From contig NZ_JAPJZH010000015.1 of the NCBI RefSeq assembly GCF_027889715.1, positions 1 to 64,000 on the forward strand: 64,000 nucleotides of DNA, given 5' to 3'. The notes beneath the pieces are model-generated. The model ran no database searches and was not told the origin of the DNA. It was given only the letters and a program-made list of their open reading frames with translations. This document shows positions 38,878 through 47,628 of the stretch, one piece after another (the stretch's first letter is position 1; each line of letters starts with the position of its first letter). This DNA comes from Allohoeflea poritis. Its GTDB lineage: Bacteria > Pseudomonadota > Alphaproteobacteria > Rhizobiales > Rhizobiaceae. A program made the position numbers and the translations under genes.

Positions 38878-41847
38878 ATGACCGGACAGATAATCGGAGA
38901 GCTGATCCTGTGGCTGATCTTGGCGGTGATCGTCATCGCCATTGTCTACTGGGTCATGCAATGGTTGTATCGCCGCTCAACCAAAGAGGTTGCCTTCGTG
39001 CGGACCGGTTTCCTGGGCGAGAAAGTCGTCATCGACGGCGGCGCATTTGTCTGGCCGATCATCCACGACATCACGCCGGTCAACATGAACACGCTGCCTT
39101 TGGGGGTCAGCCGCACCAAGGACACGGCGCTGATTACCAAGGACCGCATGCGCATCGACGTGGAGGCCGAATTCTATCTGCGTGTGCGCCAGACCCGCGA
39201 GGCGGTCGCCATGGCGGCTGCGACGCTCGGCCGCCGGACACTGGAGGCCGAAAACCTGCACGGGCTGCTTTCTGGCAAGTTCGAGAGTGCGCTGCGCGCC
39301 GTGGCTGCCGAGATGGACATGGCCGAGGTTCATGAAAACCGCCATGCCTATGTGGAACGCGTCAGGCAGCTTGCCCAGGAGGACCTCGAAAAGAACGGTC
39401 TCGAGCTGGAATCCGTTGCGATCATCGATATCGACCAGACGGCTCTTGAATATTTCAACCCGTCAAACCGCTTCGACGCGGAGGGCCTGACCTCGTTGAT
39501 CAAGGACATCGAGGAACGCCGCAAGCTGCGCAACGACATCGAGCAGGAAACGATGATCAAGATCAGATCGCGCAACCTGGAAGCCGAGAAACAGGCACTC
39601 GATATCGAACGCGAGAGCGAGGCTGCGCGCCTTGCCCAGGAGCGCGATGTCGAATTCCAGCGCGCTCAGCAGCGTGCCGAACTGGCGCGCGAGCGCGCCG
39701 AGCGCGAAACCGAGGCGGAAAGTGCACAGATCACGGCCCGCGAGGCGATCGAGAAGGCGCGGATCGAAAACGAACGGTCCATTGCCGAAGCGCGTATTGC
39801 CTCCGAGCGCGAAGTGCGCGCCCGCGAGATCGCACGGCAAAAGGATATCGAGACCGAGGAGATCACTGCACGGGAAACCACCGAGACCACCCGCATCCTT
39901 CAGGAACGCGCCATCCAGGAAGCGCGGATCGCCAACGAAAAAGAAACCCAGGCGCTCGAGATCGCCCGCCAGAAGGAAATCGAAGCCGAGGAAATCGCGG
40001 CCCGCGAGGCCACCGAACGTGCCCGCATTGCCCAGGAAAAAGCTGTCGCCGAGGCCCGTATCGCCAAGGATCGGGAAACGCAGGAACTGGAGATTGCCCG
40101 ACAGAAGGCAGTCCGGGCCGCCGAGATCGAAGCCAACGAAGCCAATGAGAAACGGCGCATGGCGCAGGATCTTCTCCTGGCGCAGACGCGCATCAAGGGC
40201 GAAGAAGACATCAAGCAGCGCGAAATTGCCCAGCAAAAATCGCTCGACGAGGCCGAGATCACCTCGCGCGAGGCGGTCGAGAGGCTGCGCATCATTGAGG
40301 CTGCGGCGGTGTCGGAAGCCCGCATCGGCGAAGATCAGCGGGTCCGGGAACTGGAAATTGACCGCAAGAAGGCTGTTGAGGCCGCCGAGATCGCGGCATC
40401 GGAAGCCGTCGAGGCAGCCCGCATCGCACGCGAGAAGGAAATCGCGGCAACACGCATCGCCGCGGATGAGGAAACCCAGGGCCGCGAAATCGCCCGCAAT
40501 CAGGCCATCGATGCAGCACGCATTGCAGCGGACGAGGCGGTCGAGCAGGCCCGCATCGCTCAGCAGCGGACGGTCGAGGCCGAGCGCATCGCCGCCGAAC
40601 AACTGGTACGGGCCCGTGAAATTGCCCGCGAAGAAGAACTGGAGGCGGCAGAGATCGACCGTCGCGAGGCCGTCGAGAAAAAGCGGGTTGCAACGGAGCT
40701 CGCACTCGAGGAAGACCGCATTTCCAGCCAGCGCACGCGCGAGGTCATCGAGATCGAGCGCAAGCGTGCCGTCGAGGAAGCCGATGAGCAGCGCATCGTC
40801 GCGCTGGCCGCGATGAAGGCCGAACGTGCTGCCGCGGAAGCGGATGTCAAACAGGCCGAAATCGCGGCGGAACGTGACGTCGAAACCGCGCAAGTCGGCC
40901 GGGAGAAAGCCGTGGAGGCTGCCCGGATCGAACGCAAGCGTTCGGTCGAGCAGCTGGAGATCGCACGCATGCAGGCGCTGCGCGAAGCCGAAATCGCCAG
41001 CCAGGAAGAGATCGTACGCGCCCAGGTCGCCTCGGATCGCGGGCTCGACGAAGTGCGCATCGGGCAGGAAACCGAGCGCCGCCGCCTCGAAGTCGAGCGC
41101 GAACTGACCGTCGAAACGGTGCAGATGGAAAAGGCGATCGCGCTATATCGCAAATCGCTTGACGAAAGCGCGGCCCGCGTCGAGGCGGAAGCGGCTCGCG
41201 CCCAGGCCGCCGCAGCCGAAGAAAAGGTCGTCACGGCCCGCGAAACGGAAGCCGCCAACCGTCGCAAGTCGGTCGACGTGCTGATGGCCGAAAAGGCGGC
41301 CGCGGAGGCCAAGCATATCGCCGAAGCGGAAAAGCTGCGCAGCACGGTCGAGGCCGAGGCGCAGCGGCTGATCAACGAGGCGGAAAATGTGCTGACGGAC
41401 CCGGCGCGCGCATCGCTGTTCCGCCGCAAGCTGCTCGAGCATGTCGAAGGGATCGTTTCGGCCAGCGTCAAGCCGCTCGAAAAGATCCAGGACATCCGGA
41501 TCATGCAGCTCGATGGCGTGACCGGTCATGGCCACGGTCACGGCGACGCCAGCGGCTCGCCGACCGACGAGGTGATCAATTCGGCACTGCGCTACCGCGT
41601 GCAGGCGCCGCTGATCGACAGCCTGCTCGCCGATATCGGCATCGAGGGCAGCAACCTGGCCAAACAAGGGGGCCTGATCCGCGAAGCTTCCGACATGACG
41701 CGCGTTTCGGGTGAACTGGCGAAGCAGGCCGGTCGTGGCGATGGCGGCGGCAGCGGGGGCGGCGATGACGGCGGAGGCGGATCGACTCCCCGCTCCGGCC
41801 GCGGCAAGTCAAGAAGCAGCAAGACGTCCGGCGGAGGCAAGTCGTAA
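38878..41847 (+). CDS. Giant YqiK-like flotillin (SPFH) with hendecad-repeat coiled coil
   Basis: The 989-residue membrane protein has one transmembrane helix (about residues 5-28), an SPFH/band-7 domain (about 35-210; DRMRIDVEAEFYLRVRQTREAVA, NGLELESVAIIDIDQT, FNPSNRFDAEGLT) and then a coiled coil of some 620 residues. Eight 44-residue units at 273-624 are each four 11-residue hendecads of the form x-I-A-x5-E-x-A. The tail has a His/Gly run (GHGHGHGDAS) and a Gly/Ser/Lys end. E. coli YqiK is about 553 residues, so roughly 430 are extra. The start follows GGGGAGGAAC. The next gene abuts its stop. Confidence 0.9.
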   Translation: MTGQIIGELILWLILAVIVIAIVYWVMQWLYRRSTKEVAFVRTGFLGEKVVIDGGAFVWPIIHDITPVNMNTLPLGVSRTKDTALITKDRMRIDVEAEFYLRVRQTREAVAMAAATLGRRTLEAENLHGLLSGKFESALRAVAAEMDMAEVHENRHAYVERVRQLAQEDLEKNGLELESVAIIDIDQTALEYFNPSNRFDAEGLTSLIKDIEERRKLRNDIEQETMIKIRSRNLEAEKQALDIERESEAARLAQERDVEFQRAQQRAELARERAERETEAESAQITAREAIEKARIENERSIAEARIASEREVRAREIARQKDIETEEITARETTETTRILQERAIQEARIANEKETQALEIARQKEIEAEEIAAREATERARIAQEKAVAEARIAKDRETQELEIARQKAVRAAEIEANEANEKRRMAQDLLLAQTRIKGEEDIKQREIAQQKSLDEAEITSREAVERLRIIEAAAVSEARIGEDQRVRELEIDRKKAVEAAEIAASEAVEAARIAREKEIAATRIAADEETQGREIARNQAIDAARIAADEAVEQARIAQQRTVEAERIAAEQLVRAREIAREEELEAAEIDRREAVEKKRVATELALEEDRISSQRTREVIEIERKRAVEEADEQRIVALAAMKAERAAAEADVKQAEIAAERDVETAQVGREKAVEAARIERKRSVEQLEIARMQALREAEIASQEEIVRAQVASDRGLDEVRIGQETERRRLEVERELTVETVQMEKAIALYRKSLDESAARVEAEAARAQAAAAEEKVVTARETEAANRRKSVDVLMAEKAAAEAKHIAEAEKLRSTVEAEAQRLINEAENVLTDPARASLFRRKLLEHVEGIVSASVKPLEKIQDIRIMQLDGVTGHGHGHGDASGSPTDEVINSALRYRVQAPLIDSLLADIGIEGSNLAKQGGLIREASDMTRVSGELAKQAGRGDGGGSGGGDDGGGGSTPRSGRGKSRSSKTSGGGKS
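39694..40749 (+). repeat. Eight tandem 132-bp (44-codon) repeats
   Basis: Within the flotillin-like gene, eight consecutive units of exactly 44 codons align without gaps. Units 1-7 mostly open with EIARQK or EIA-like motifs (from 39826, residue 317), and a divergent unit 0 precedes them. The DNA is similar but not identical between units, pointing to old duplication with drift. Confidence 0.85.
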
Positions 41848-42285
41848 ATGGCCAGGGTCTATATCTCCTCGGTGATCGACGTGCCGGCCGCCCGGGTCTG
41901 GGAACGCATCCGGGACTTCAACGGCCTGCCCCGGTGGCATCCGGCCATCCGGGACAGCCGGATCGAAAACGGCGAGCCTGCCGACAAGGTCGGCTGTGTC
42001 CGTGACTTCTACCTGCAGAACGGTGACCGCATCCGCGAACGGCTGCTGGGACTGTCCGACTACGACATGTTCTGCACCTATTCGATCCTCGAAAGCCCGA
42101 TGCCGCTGACCGATTACATAGCCACGTTGCGGCTGACGCCGATTACCGATGGCGACCGCTGCTTTGCCGAATGGTCGGCAGAGTTCGAATGCGACGAGGC
42201 GGAAGAAGAAGGCCTGGTGACCGGCATCGGCAGTGATGTTTTCCAGGCCGGATTTTCCGCGCTCAAGCGGCAACTGGCGATTTGA
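41848..42285 (+). CDS. SRPBCC family protein (first of a tandem pair)
   Basis: The 145-residue START/Bet v1-like protein has VPAARVWERIRDFNGLPRWHPAI and DKVGCVRDFYLQNGDRIRERLL. The fold binds hydrophobic ligands in a central cavity; CoxG of CO dehydrogenase clusters is a more distant SRPBCC protein with a membrane-anchoring role. The ATG directly follows the flotillin stop (TAAATG). It is clearly homologous to the next gene. Confidence 0.88.
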   Translation: MARVYISSVIDVPAARVWERIRDFNGLPRWHPAIRDSRIENGEPADKVGCVRDFYLQNGDRIRERLLGLSDYDMFCTYSILESPMPLTDYIATLRLTPITDGDRCFAEWSAEFECDEAEEEGLVTGIGSDVFQAGFSALKRQLAI

Positions 42286-42293
42286 TCGAGACG

Positions 42294-42737
42294 ATGGTCA
42301 AGGTAGTCAAAAGCACGATCCTGGAAGCACCCGTCGAAGCGGTGTGGGAGGTCTTGCGCGATTTCAACGGCCATGACCAGTGGCACCCGGCCGTAGCCGA
42401 CAGCGAAATCGAGCACGGTCAGCCCTCCGACCGCGTGGGATGCGTGCGTCGCTTCCACCTGGCCGACGGGTCCGAATTGCGCGAGCAATTGCTGACAATG
42501 TCCGACATTGACATGGCCTTTTCCTATTGCCTGCTCGATACGCCCATACCGCTTTTGAACTATGTCGCCCATGTCCGGCTCGCTCCCGTGACCGACGGCG
42601 ATATGACCTTCTGGCACTGGGAAAGCCGTTTTGACACACCGGCCGGACGCCAGCGCGAATTGGGCGAGATGGTGGCCGAGAATATCTACCAGGGCGGGTT
42701 CGATGCGATCCGCGAACATATGGGGCTGACGGCATGA
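42294..42737 (+). CDS. SRPBCC family protein (second of a tandem pair)
   Basis: The 147-residue protein aligns along its whole length with the preceding one (WEVLRDFNGHDQWHPAV; DRVGCVRRFHLADGSELREQLL; DTPIPLLNYVAHVRL), so the pair is a tandem duplication that has diverged. A TTG at 42282 overlapping the upstream stop is an alternative start. It overlaps the FAD subunit gene by 4 bases. Confidence 0.88.
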   Translation: MVKVVKSTILEAPVEAVWEVLRDFNGHDQWHPAVADSEIEHGQPSDRVGCVRRFHLADGSELREQLLTMSDIDMAFSYCLLDTPIPLLNYVAHVRLAPVTDGDMTFWHWESRFDTPAGRQRELGEMVAENIYQGGFDAIREHMGLTA

Positions 42738-43531
42738 CCGTGGTGGAGACCTATCCAACCCTTGCAGAGGCCGCCCGCGCGATCGGCTCCGATGCCGCCT
42801 ATATGGGCGGTGGAACGGTGATGATGCGCGAGGTCAATGCCGGTGAGGCGCCAGCGCGCCTGGTGCGTACGAACGATCCGGCGCTCGCCCAGATCAGGGC
42901 GGCGGGCGACGCCATTTCACTCGGCGCCGGTGTTACAATGTCTGCCATCCTGGCGGACTCCGGACTGGATTTCCTGCATCCGGTGGCGCGCCAGATCGGC
43001 AGCCCGCAGGTGCGCAATATGGGAACGGTCGGCGGCAACATTTTCTCGCCGCACCCCTATGGCGATTTCGCTGTCGCGCTTCTTGCCCTGGACGCGCGCG
43101 TGACCATGGCGGCCGGCGGTGCGCGGCCGATCGAAGAGTTGCTGCGCGGGCGGGACCATTCACCGGGTCTGGTGGCCTCCATAGACGTGCCGCGGCCGGC
43201 GCCTGGCGCTTTCGGCTTCAAAAAGGTCAGCCGTGTCAAACCCAAGGGGGTATCGGTGATAACGATCGCGGCGCTGGTCAATCGCACCGGCGGACGCGTG
43301 CAGAATGCACGCATAGCCTGGGGCGGCATGGGGCCGGGCCCGGTGCGCGGTGCCGCCGCCGAACGCGCCCTGCAAGGACAGATGATTGACGACGCGATGC
43401 TCGACCGCCTCGCCCGAACCGCCGCCGAAGGCCTCGATCCGCCGACCGACCCGCTTGCTTCGTCCTGGTATCGCCGGGAGGTGGCGGGCGTCCACCTGGC
43501 AAGGCTGCTACGATCCATGGAGGGCAGATGA
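42734..43531 (+). CDS. Molybdenum hydroxylase FAD-binding subunit (CoxM-like)
   Basis: The 265-residue medium subunit accepts electrons at FAD. It has the FAD-binding GGGTVMMREVN segment and MGTVGGNIFSPHPYGDFAVALLAL in place of the usual TxGGN motif region, then the CO_deh_flav_C domain. It overlaps the 2Fe-2S subunit gene by 4 bases. Confidence 0.92.
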   Translation: MTVVETYPTLAEAARAIGSDAAYMGGGTVMMREVNAGEAPARLVRTNDPALAQIRAAGDAISLGAGVTMSAILADSGLDFLHPVARQIGSPQVRNMGTVGGNIFSPHPYGDFAVALLALDARVTMAAGGARPIEELLRGRDHSPGLVASIDVPRPAPGAFGFKKVSRVKPKGVSVITIAALVNRTGGRVQNARIAWGGMGPGPVRGAAAERALQGQMIDDAMLDRLARTAAEGLDPPTDPLASSWYRREVAGVHLARLLRSMEGR

Positions 43532-44007
43532 TGGCCAAGATGCCGGTGACACTCACACTCAATGGCATGGAGCGGGCCGGATTTGCCGATCCCGGTCAGA
43601 ATCTGCTGGAATTCCTGCGCCGTGGGCTGGGTGACCTTTCTCCCAAATATGGCTGCGGTCAGGGCACGTGCGGCGCATGCACCGTGACGATCGACGGCGA
43701 GACGCAACTTGCCTGTCTGGTGCTGGCCGAAACCACCGAAGGTCGCACGGTCGGCACGGCCGCCGGGCTTGCGAACGGTGCCGAGCTTGATCCGTTGCAA
43801 ACCGCCTTCATGGACCATTTCGCCGCGCAGTGCGGCTATTGCACACCGGGCATGCTGGTGTCCGCCCGGGCGTTGCTCGACCGCAACCCCAAGCCGACGC
43901 GCGAAGACATCATCGAGGCAATTTCCGGCAATCTGTGCCGCTGCACCGGATACGAGCCGATCATCGAGGCGATTCTCGCCGTTTCCGAAGGGAGGACCGG
44001 CCCATGA
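43528..44007 (+). CDS. Molybdenum hydroxylase 2Fe-2S subunit (CoxS-like)
   Basis: The 159-residue small subunit carries both clusters: plant-type 2Fe-2S ligands in YGCGQGTCGACTV and the helical cluster ligands in QCGYCTPGM and CRCTGY. It relays electrons from Moco to FAD. A second ATG one codon in (43531) is equally plausible. It overlaps the large-subunit gene by 4 bases. Confidence 0.96.
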   Translation: MMAKMPVTLTLNGMERAGFADPGQNLLEFLRRGLGDLSPKYGCGQGTCGACTVTIDGETQLACLVLAETTEGRTVGTAAGLANGAELDPLQTAFMDHFAAQCGYCTPGMLVSARALLDRNPKPTREDIIEAISGNLCRCTGYEPIIEAILAVSEGRTGP

Positions 44008-45692
44008 ACGCCAGGACGGGCGGTTTTGAATTCCGCAAGGAACTGTTCGCCGATGAACGTGATGACGACCTGAACGAGATCGGCAAGCGCATTCGACGGC
44101 AGGACATTGAAGGCCATGTAACGGGCCGCTCTCCGTTTTACGATGACCACCTGTTCGACGGACTCCTGCACATGCGCTGCGTGCGCTCGCCGCATCACCA
44201 CGCACGCATCGGCCGGATCGACACGGCCGAGGCGGAACGCATGCCGGGCGTGGTGCGGATCCTCACCGGAAAGGACGTGCCGCAAAATCTCAACACACTC
44301 TTGTCGCTGCTTGATTTCGGCCTCGACGACGAACCGGTGCTCTCCGTCGACAAGGCCGCCTACAAGGGCGAGCCGGTGGCGGCGGTGATTGCCCAGACGG
44401 AAGCCCAGGCGCGTGCGGCGGTCAAGGCGGTTCGTGTCGACTGGCAACCGCTGCCGCATGTCCTCGACCCTGAAGAAGCGCTAAAACCGGGCGCACCGAC
44501 CGTGTGTGAAACCTATCCGGGCAACGCTTTCGTCTACCACGGCAAGTACGATCACCAGAAACTGCGTTACGGCGATGTCGAGGCGGCGCTGCGCCAGGCC
44601 GACCATATTGTCGAAGGCCGCTACCAGATGTCGCCGATCGAGCAGGCCCCGATTGAAACCTGCGGCGCGATCTCGGCGCCCGAGCAAAACGGCCGCTGGG
44701 TCTGCTACACCGGCACACAGGCCCTGTTTTTCTCGCTCGGCACGGCGTCAAAGGTACTCAATCTGCCCTCCTCCCGCATGCATTTCATCGGCGGCACGGT
44801 CGGTGGCGGCTTTGGCGGCAAGGTGGATTCGATCCACGAACCGCTTTCGATCCTCGGCGCGATGCTCACCGGCAGACCCTGCAAGTCGCAATGGGATCGC
44901 GAGGAGGAAATGCAGGTCGGAGCGCCGCGCGGCGCGGAGCGCTGGTACATCACCGATGGCGTGATGAATGACGGGCGCATCGTGGCGCGCAAGTTCACCG
45001 GCTATTTCGATGGCGGCGCCTATACGCGCCTGACGTCCTACGCGGTGATCAAAGGCGTCGGGCATCTGCCGGGCCCCTACACGATCCCCAACGTCTATGC
45101 GGATGCCTATTGCGTTTACACCAACCGCACGCCCGCGACCGCGATGCGCGGCTTCGGAATCACCGGTGTCGATTTCGCCATTGAAGCGCATATGGACAAG
45201 GTGGCCGAGACCGTCGGCATGAATCCGATTGAGCTGCGGATTCTCAACGCCTACCGCGACGGTGACATGAAAGCGCATCGGCGCGAGGCCAAGAACTGCG
45301 CCTTCATCGAATGCTGCCAGGTCGTCGCCGAAAAGGCAGGTGTCACGATTTCACCGGAGGCACGCGCTGCGTCCTCGAAGACGGGTGGCGGCGGGGAACG
45401 CGCGCGCCTGCCGGCCTTTACCGCCACCGACGAACACGGCCGGGTCGAAGGCTTTGAGTCAGGCTCTTATGCCCGTAAGGGCGGCGCACCTGCGGCGCCC
45501 GGCATTCCGGCCGAACTGACGCCGGATCGCCCCTCCCCGCCAACACTGCCAACGGCAAGACCGGTCGAAACGCCGCCTACCCCAGCACCGGCGCCCACTA
45601 CACCAGACCAGGAAAAACCGGCAGCGCGGACACCGCAGCGGCGTTCGGGAGCGGTGCGGTTTTCCTCGATTTCCGGCTTCAGGAGGCGTTGA
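44004..45692 (+). CDS. Molybdopterin-binding large subunit, N-terminal part (split)
   Basis: The 562 residues contain the a/b hammerhead domain (VTGRSPFYDDHLFDGLLHMRCVRSPHHHARI), the first Moco domain (GGTVGGGFGGKVD) and the AMRGFG loop typical of xanthine/aldehyde oxidase relatives rather than the CO dehydrogenase active-site loop. The homologous part ends near residue 455. About 100 Pro/Ala/Thr-rich residues follow, then a TGA overlapping the next ATG. The second Moco domain is encoded by the next gene. Confidence 0.9.
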   Translation: MNARTGGFEFRKELFADERDDDLNEIGKRIRRQDIEGHVTGRSPFYDDHLFDGLLHMRCVRSPHHHARIGRIDTAEAERMPGVVRILTGKDVPQNLNTLLSLLDFGLDDEPVLSVDKAAYKGEPVAAVIAQTEAQARAAVKAVRVDWQPLPHVLDPEEALKPGAPTVCETYPGNAFVYHGKYDHQKLRYGDVEAALRQADHIVEGRYQMSPIEQAPIETCGAISAPEQNGRWVCYTGTQALFFSLGTASKVLNLPSSRMHFIGGTVGGGFGGKVDSIHEPLSILGAMLTGRPCKSQWDREEEMQVGAPRGAERWYITDGVMNDGRIVARKFTGYFDGGAYTRLTSYAVIKGVGHLPGPYTIPNVYADAYCVYTNRTPATAMRGFGITGVDFAIEAHMDKVAETVGMNPIELRILNAYRDGDMKAHRREAKNCAFIECCQVVAEKAGVTISPEARAASSKTGGGGERARLPAFTATDEHGRVEGFESGSYARKGGAPAAPGIPAELTPDRPSPPTLPTARPVETPPTPAPAPTTPDQEKPAARTPQRRSGAVRFSSISGFRRR

Positions 45693-46747
45693 TGGCTCTG
45701 CACCGCGGCCGCGGCTTTGCGGCAATCAACTACCCGATCGGCATGAACCTTGGCGGCGACCCGTCCCAGGCCCTCGTCCATTCCAACCCGGATGGAAAGT
45801 TCACGGTTGCCCTGTCGGCGATCGATCTCGGCCAGGGCATGAAATCCGTTACGCGCCAGATTGCCGCCGAAACGCTGGGCGTACCGATTGCGGATGTTTA
45901 TGTCGACACCGCCGACAGCGACACCGGCCCGCACGATATGGGTTCCTTTGCCAGCCGCGGCACGCACCGCATGGGCAATGCGGTGATCATGGCCGCCAAG
46001 GAAGCGCGCTCGGTGATGCTGGAAGCCGCGGCCGAAGAACTTGAAGTCGACGCCAGCGATCTGGTCACCGACGGCAAGGGCAATATCCATGTGCGCGGTG
46101 CACCGTCACGCACGATCACCACCATGGCGGCCGCGCAGGCGGCGCAGTTCAAACAGGGCCGCACCATTGCCGGCCGCGGCATTTTCCTGATCCCCCTGTC
46201 CGATGTCAATCCGGAAACCGGCGAGATGTCACCGGTGACCACATTCGCTCATGCTGCCTTGCTGGTCGAAGTCGAGGTGGACGACGAGACCGGCGAAGTC
46301 GCGGTCACAGACATGCAGTCGGCCTATGAAGTCGGACGCGCGCTCAATCCGGGCCTCGTCGAACAGCAGTTGCGCGGCGGCGCCTGGATGGGCATGAGCC
46401 ACGCCGCCTGGGAGACGACCGAACCCTATTATCCGGACCGCGATCACGGCGCCGTGGACTTCAATCATTATCTGATGCCGGGGCCCGGCGATCTGGCGCC
46501 GCATCATATATCGGTTCTGGAGCGGCCGGCGGCCGATGGTCCTTTCGGAGGCAAGGGACCGGGCGAAATGTGTGCCAACCCTGTCCTGCCGGCGGTTGTC
46601 AACGCGGTTTACGACGCGGTCGGCGTGCGCATCGACGAACTGCCGGTCACGCCCGAAAAGGTTCTGCGCGGGATCAAGGCCAAAGGTGGAGCCAGACCCC
46701 GGCAGGCAATCCAGAGCGCATCTTCAGCAAAACAGGAAAATTTCTAG
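45692..46747 (+). CDS. Molybdopterin-binding large subunit, C-terminal part (split)
   Basis: The 351 residues are the second Moco domain: SAIDLGQGMKSVTRQIAAETLG, DTADSDTGPHDMGSFASRGTHRMG, and the catalytic Glu in GKGPGEMCANPVLPAV. It begins with ATG in a different frame from the N-terminal half, with AGGAGG 6 bases before it and TGATG coupling. Open reading in this frame extends upstream (to include FLDFRLQEAL), so an old frameshift rather than a designed split remains possible. Confidence 0.88.
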   Translation: MALHRGRGFAAINYPIGMNLGGDPSQALVHSNPDGKFTVALSAIDLGQGMKSVTRQIAAETLGVPIADVYVDTADSDTGPHDMGSFASRGTHRMGNAVIMAAKEARSVMLEAAAEELEVDASDLVTDGKGNIHVRGAPSRTITTMAAAQAAQFKQGRTIAGRGIFLIPLSDVNPETGEMSPVTTFAHAALLVEVEVDDETGEVAVTDMQSAYEVGRALNPGLVEQQLRGGAWMGMSHAAWETTEPYYPDRDHGAVDFNHYLMPGPGDLAPHHISVLERPAADGPFGGKGPGEMCANPVLPAVVNAVYDAVGVRIDELPVTPEKVLRGIKAKGGARPRQAIQSASSAKQENF

Positions 46748-47628
46748 TGCCGATCCGCCGCCTGCCAGCCGGCCTGGACGGCCCGGACCCGCTCGCCGAC
46801 GCATTGCGCGATGCGCAATACATCGCGTCGGAAGGGCTGGCGACGGCAGCATTCCTGGCCTTGACGCTGCAAAAACCGCTCCTGTTGGAAGGCTCGCCCG
46901 GAGTTGGCAAGACCGAGGCAGCCAAGGCCATTGCCTCGATCCTGGGGCGTGAACTGGTCCGCCTGCAATGTTACGAGGGCATCGATTCGGCGGCCGCCAT
47001 GTATGAGTGGAATTTTCCCCGCCAAATGCTGGCCATCCGCCAGGCGGGCGACGATCACATCCATCTGTACGGCGATGAATTCCTCATCGCACGGCCGGTG
47101 CTTCTGGCCCTGCAAAACCCGCGCGAACGGGTGCTCCTCATCGATGAAATCGACCGCGCCGACCATGAATTCGAAGCGTTTCTGCTCGAGTTCCTGTCGG
47201 ACTTCACGCTGTCCATTCCCGAACGCGGAACAATGCGTGCGCCGGAACCGCCGGTCGTTGTCCTGACCTCGAACCGCACACGGGAACTGCATGAAGCGCT
47301 CAGGCGCCGCTGCGTCTATCACTGGATCGACTATCCGGACCCGGTTCTCGAGGCTCAGATCGTGATGATGCGCGCCTCGATCGTTGCCGAGGACACGGCG
47401 CGCAAGGTCGTCGCCGCGGTCGGCCAATTGCGCGAAGAACCGCTGGCCAAACCCCCGGGCGTCGCCGAAACGGTTGAATGGGCGGAAGCGGCAACGCTAT
47501 TGCACGGTCAGGGCGTTGCCTGGCCGCGTGCCTTTGCCCGCGCCATCGGCGTTGCCCTCAAGGACCAGGACGATCTGGCCTATATGGCTCCGCGCATCGA
47601 CCAGATGCTTGAAAAGGTGACCGCATGA
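46747..47628 (+). CDS. MoxR-family AAA ATPase (CoxD-like)
   Basis: The 293-residue AAA+ protein has Walker A (GSPGVGKTEA), Walker B (VLLIDEIDRAD) and sensor (LTSNRTRELHEAL). CoxD relatives help mature the active site of Cox-type molybdenum hydroxylases. I start at GTG 46747, which overlaps the preceding stop by one base and follows ACAGGAAAA; a 59-codon upstream extension lies inside the preceding gene. It overlaps the VWA gene by 4 bases. Confidence 0.92.
   Translation: MPIRRLPAGLDGPDPLADALRDAQYIASEGLATAAFLALTLQKPLLLEGSPGVGKTEAAKAIASILGRELVRLQCYEGIDSAAAMYEWNFPRQMLAIRQAGDDHIHLYGDEFLIARPVLLALQNPRERVLLIDEIDRADHEFEAFLLEFLSDFTLSIPERGTMRAPEPPVVVLTSNRTRELHEALRRRCVYHWIDYPDPVLEAQIVMMRASIVAEDTARKVVAAVGQLREEPLAKPPGVAETVEWAEAATLLHGQGVAWPRAFARAIGVALKDQDDLAYMAPRIDQMLEKVTA

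Noticed and set aside
39694-40749. Possible CRISPR-like or satellite array
   Set aside because: The repeats are codon-phased 132-bp units inside an open gene, with drift between copies; there are no spacers.
39463-40893. 476-codon minus-strand open frame inside the flotillin gene
   Set aside because: Its FLLGN/ALDRLA-type repeats are the reverse reading of the hendecad repeats, not a separate repetitive protein.
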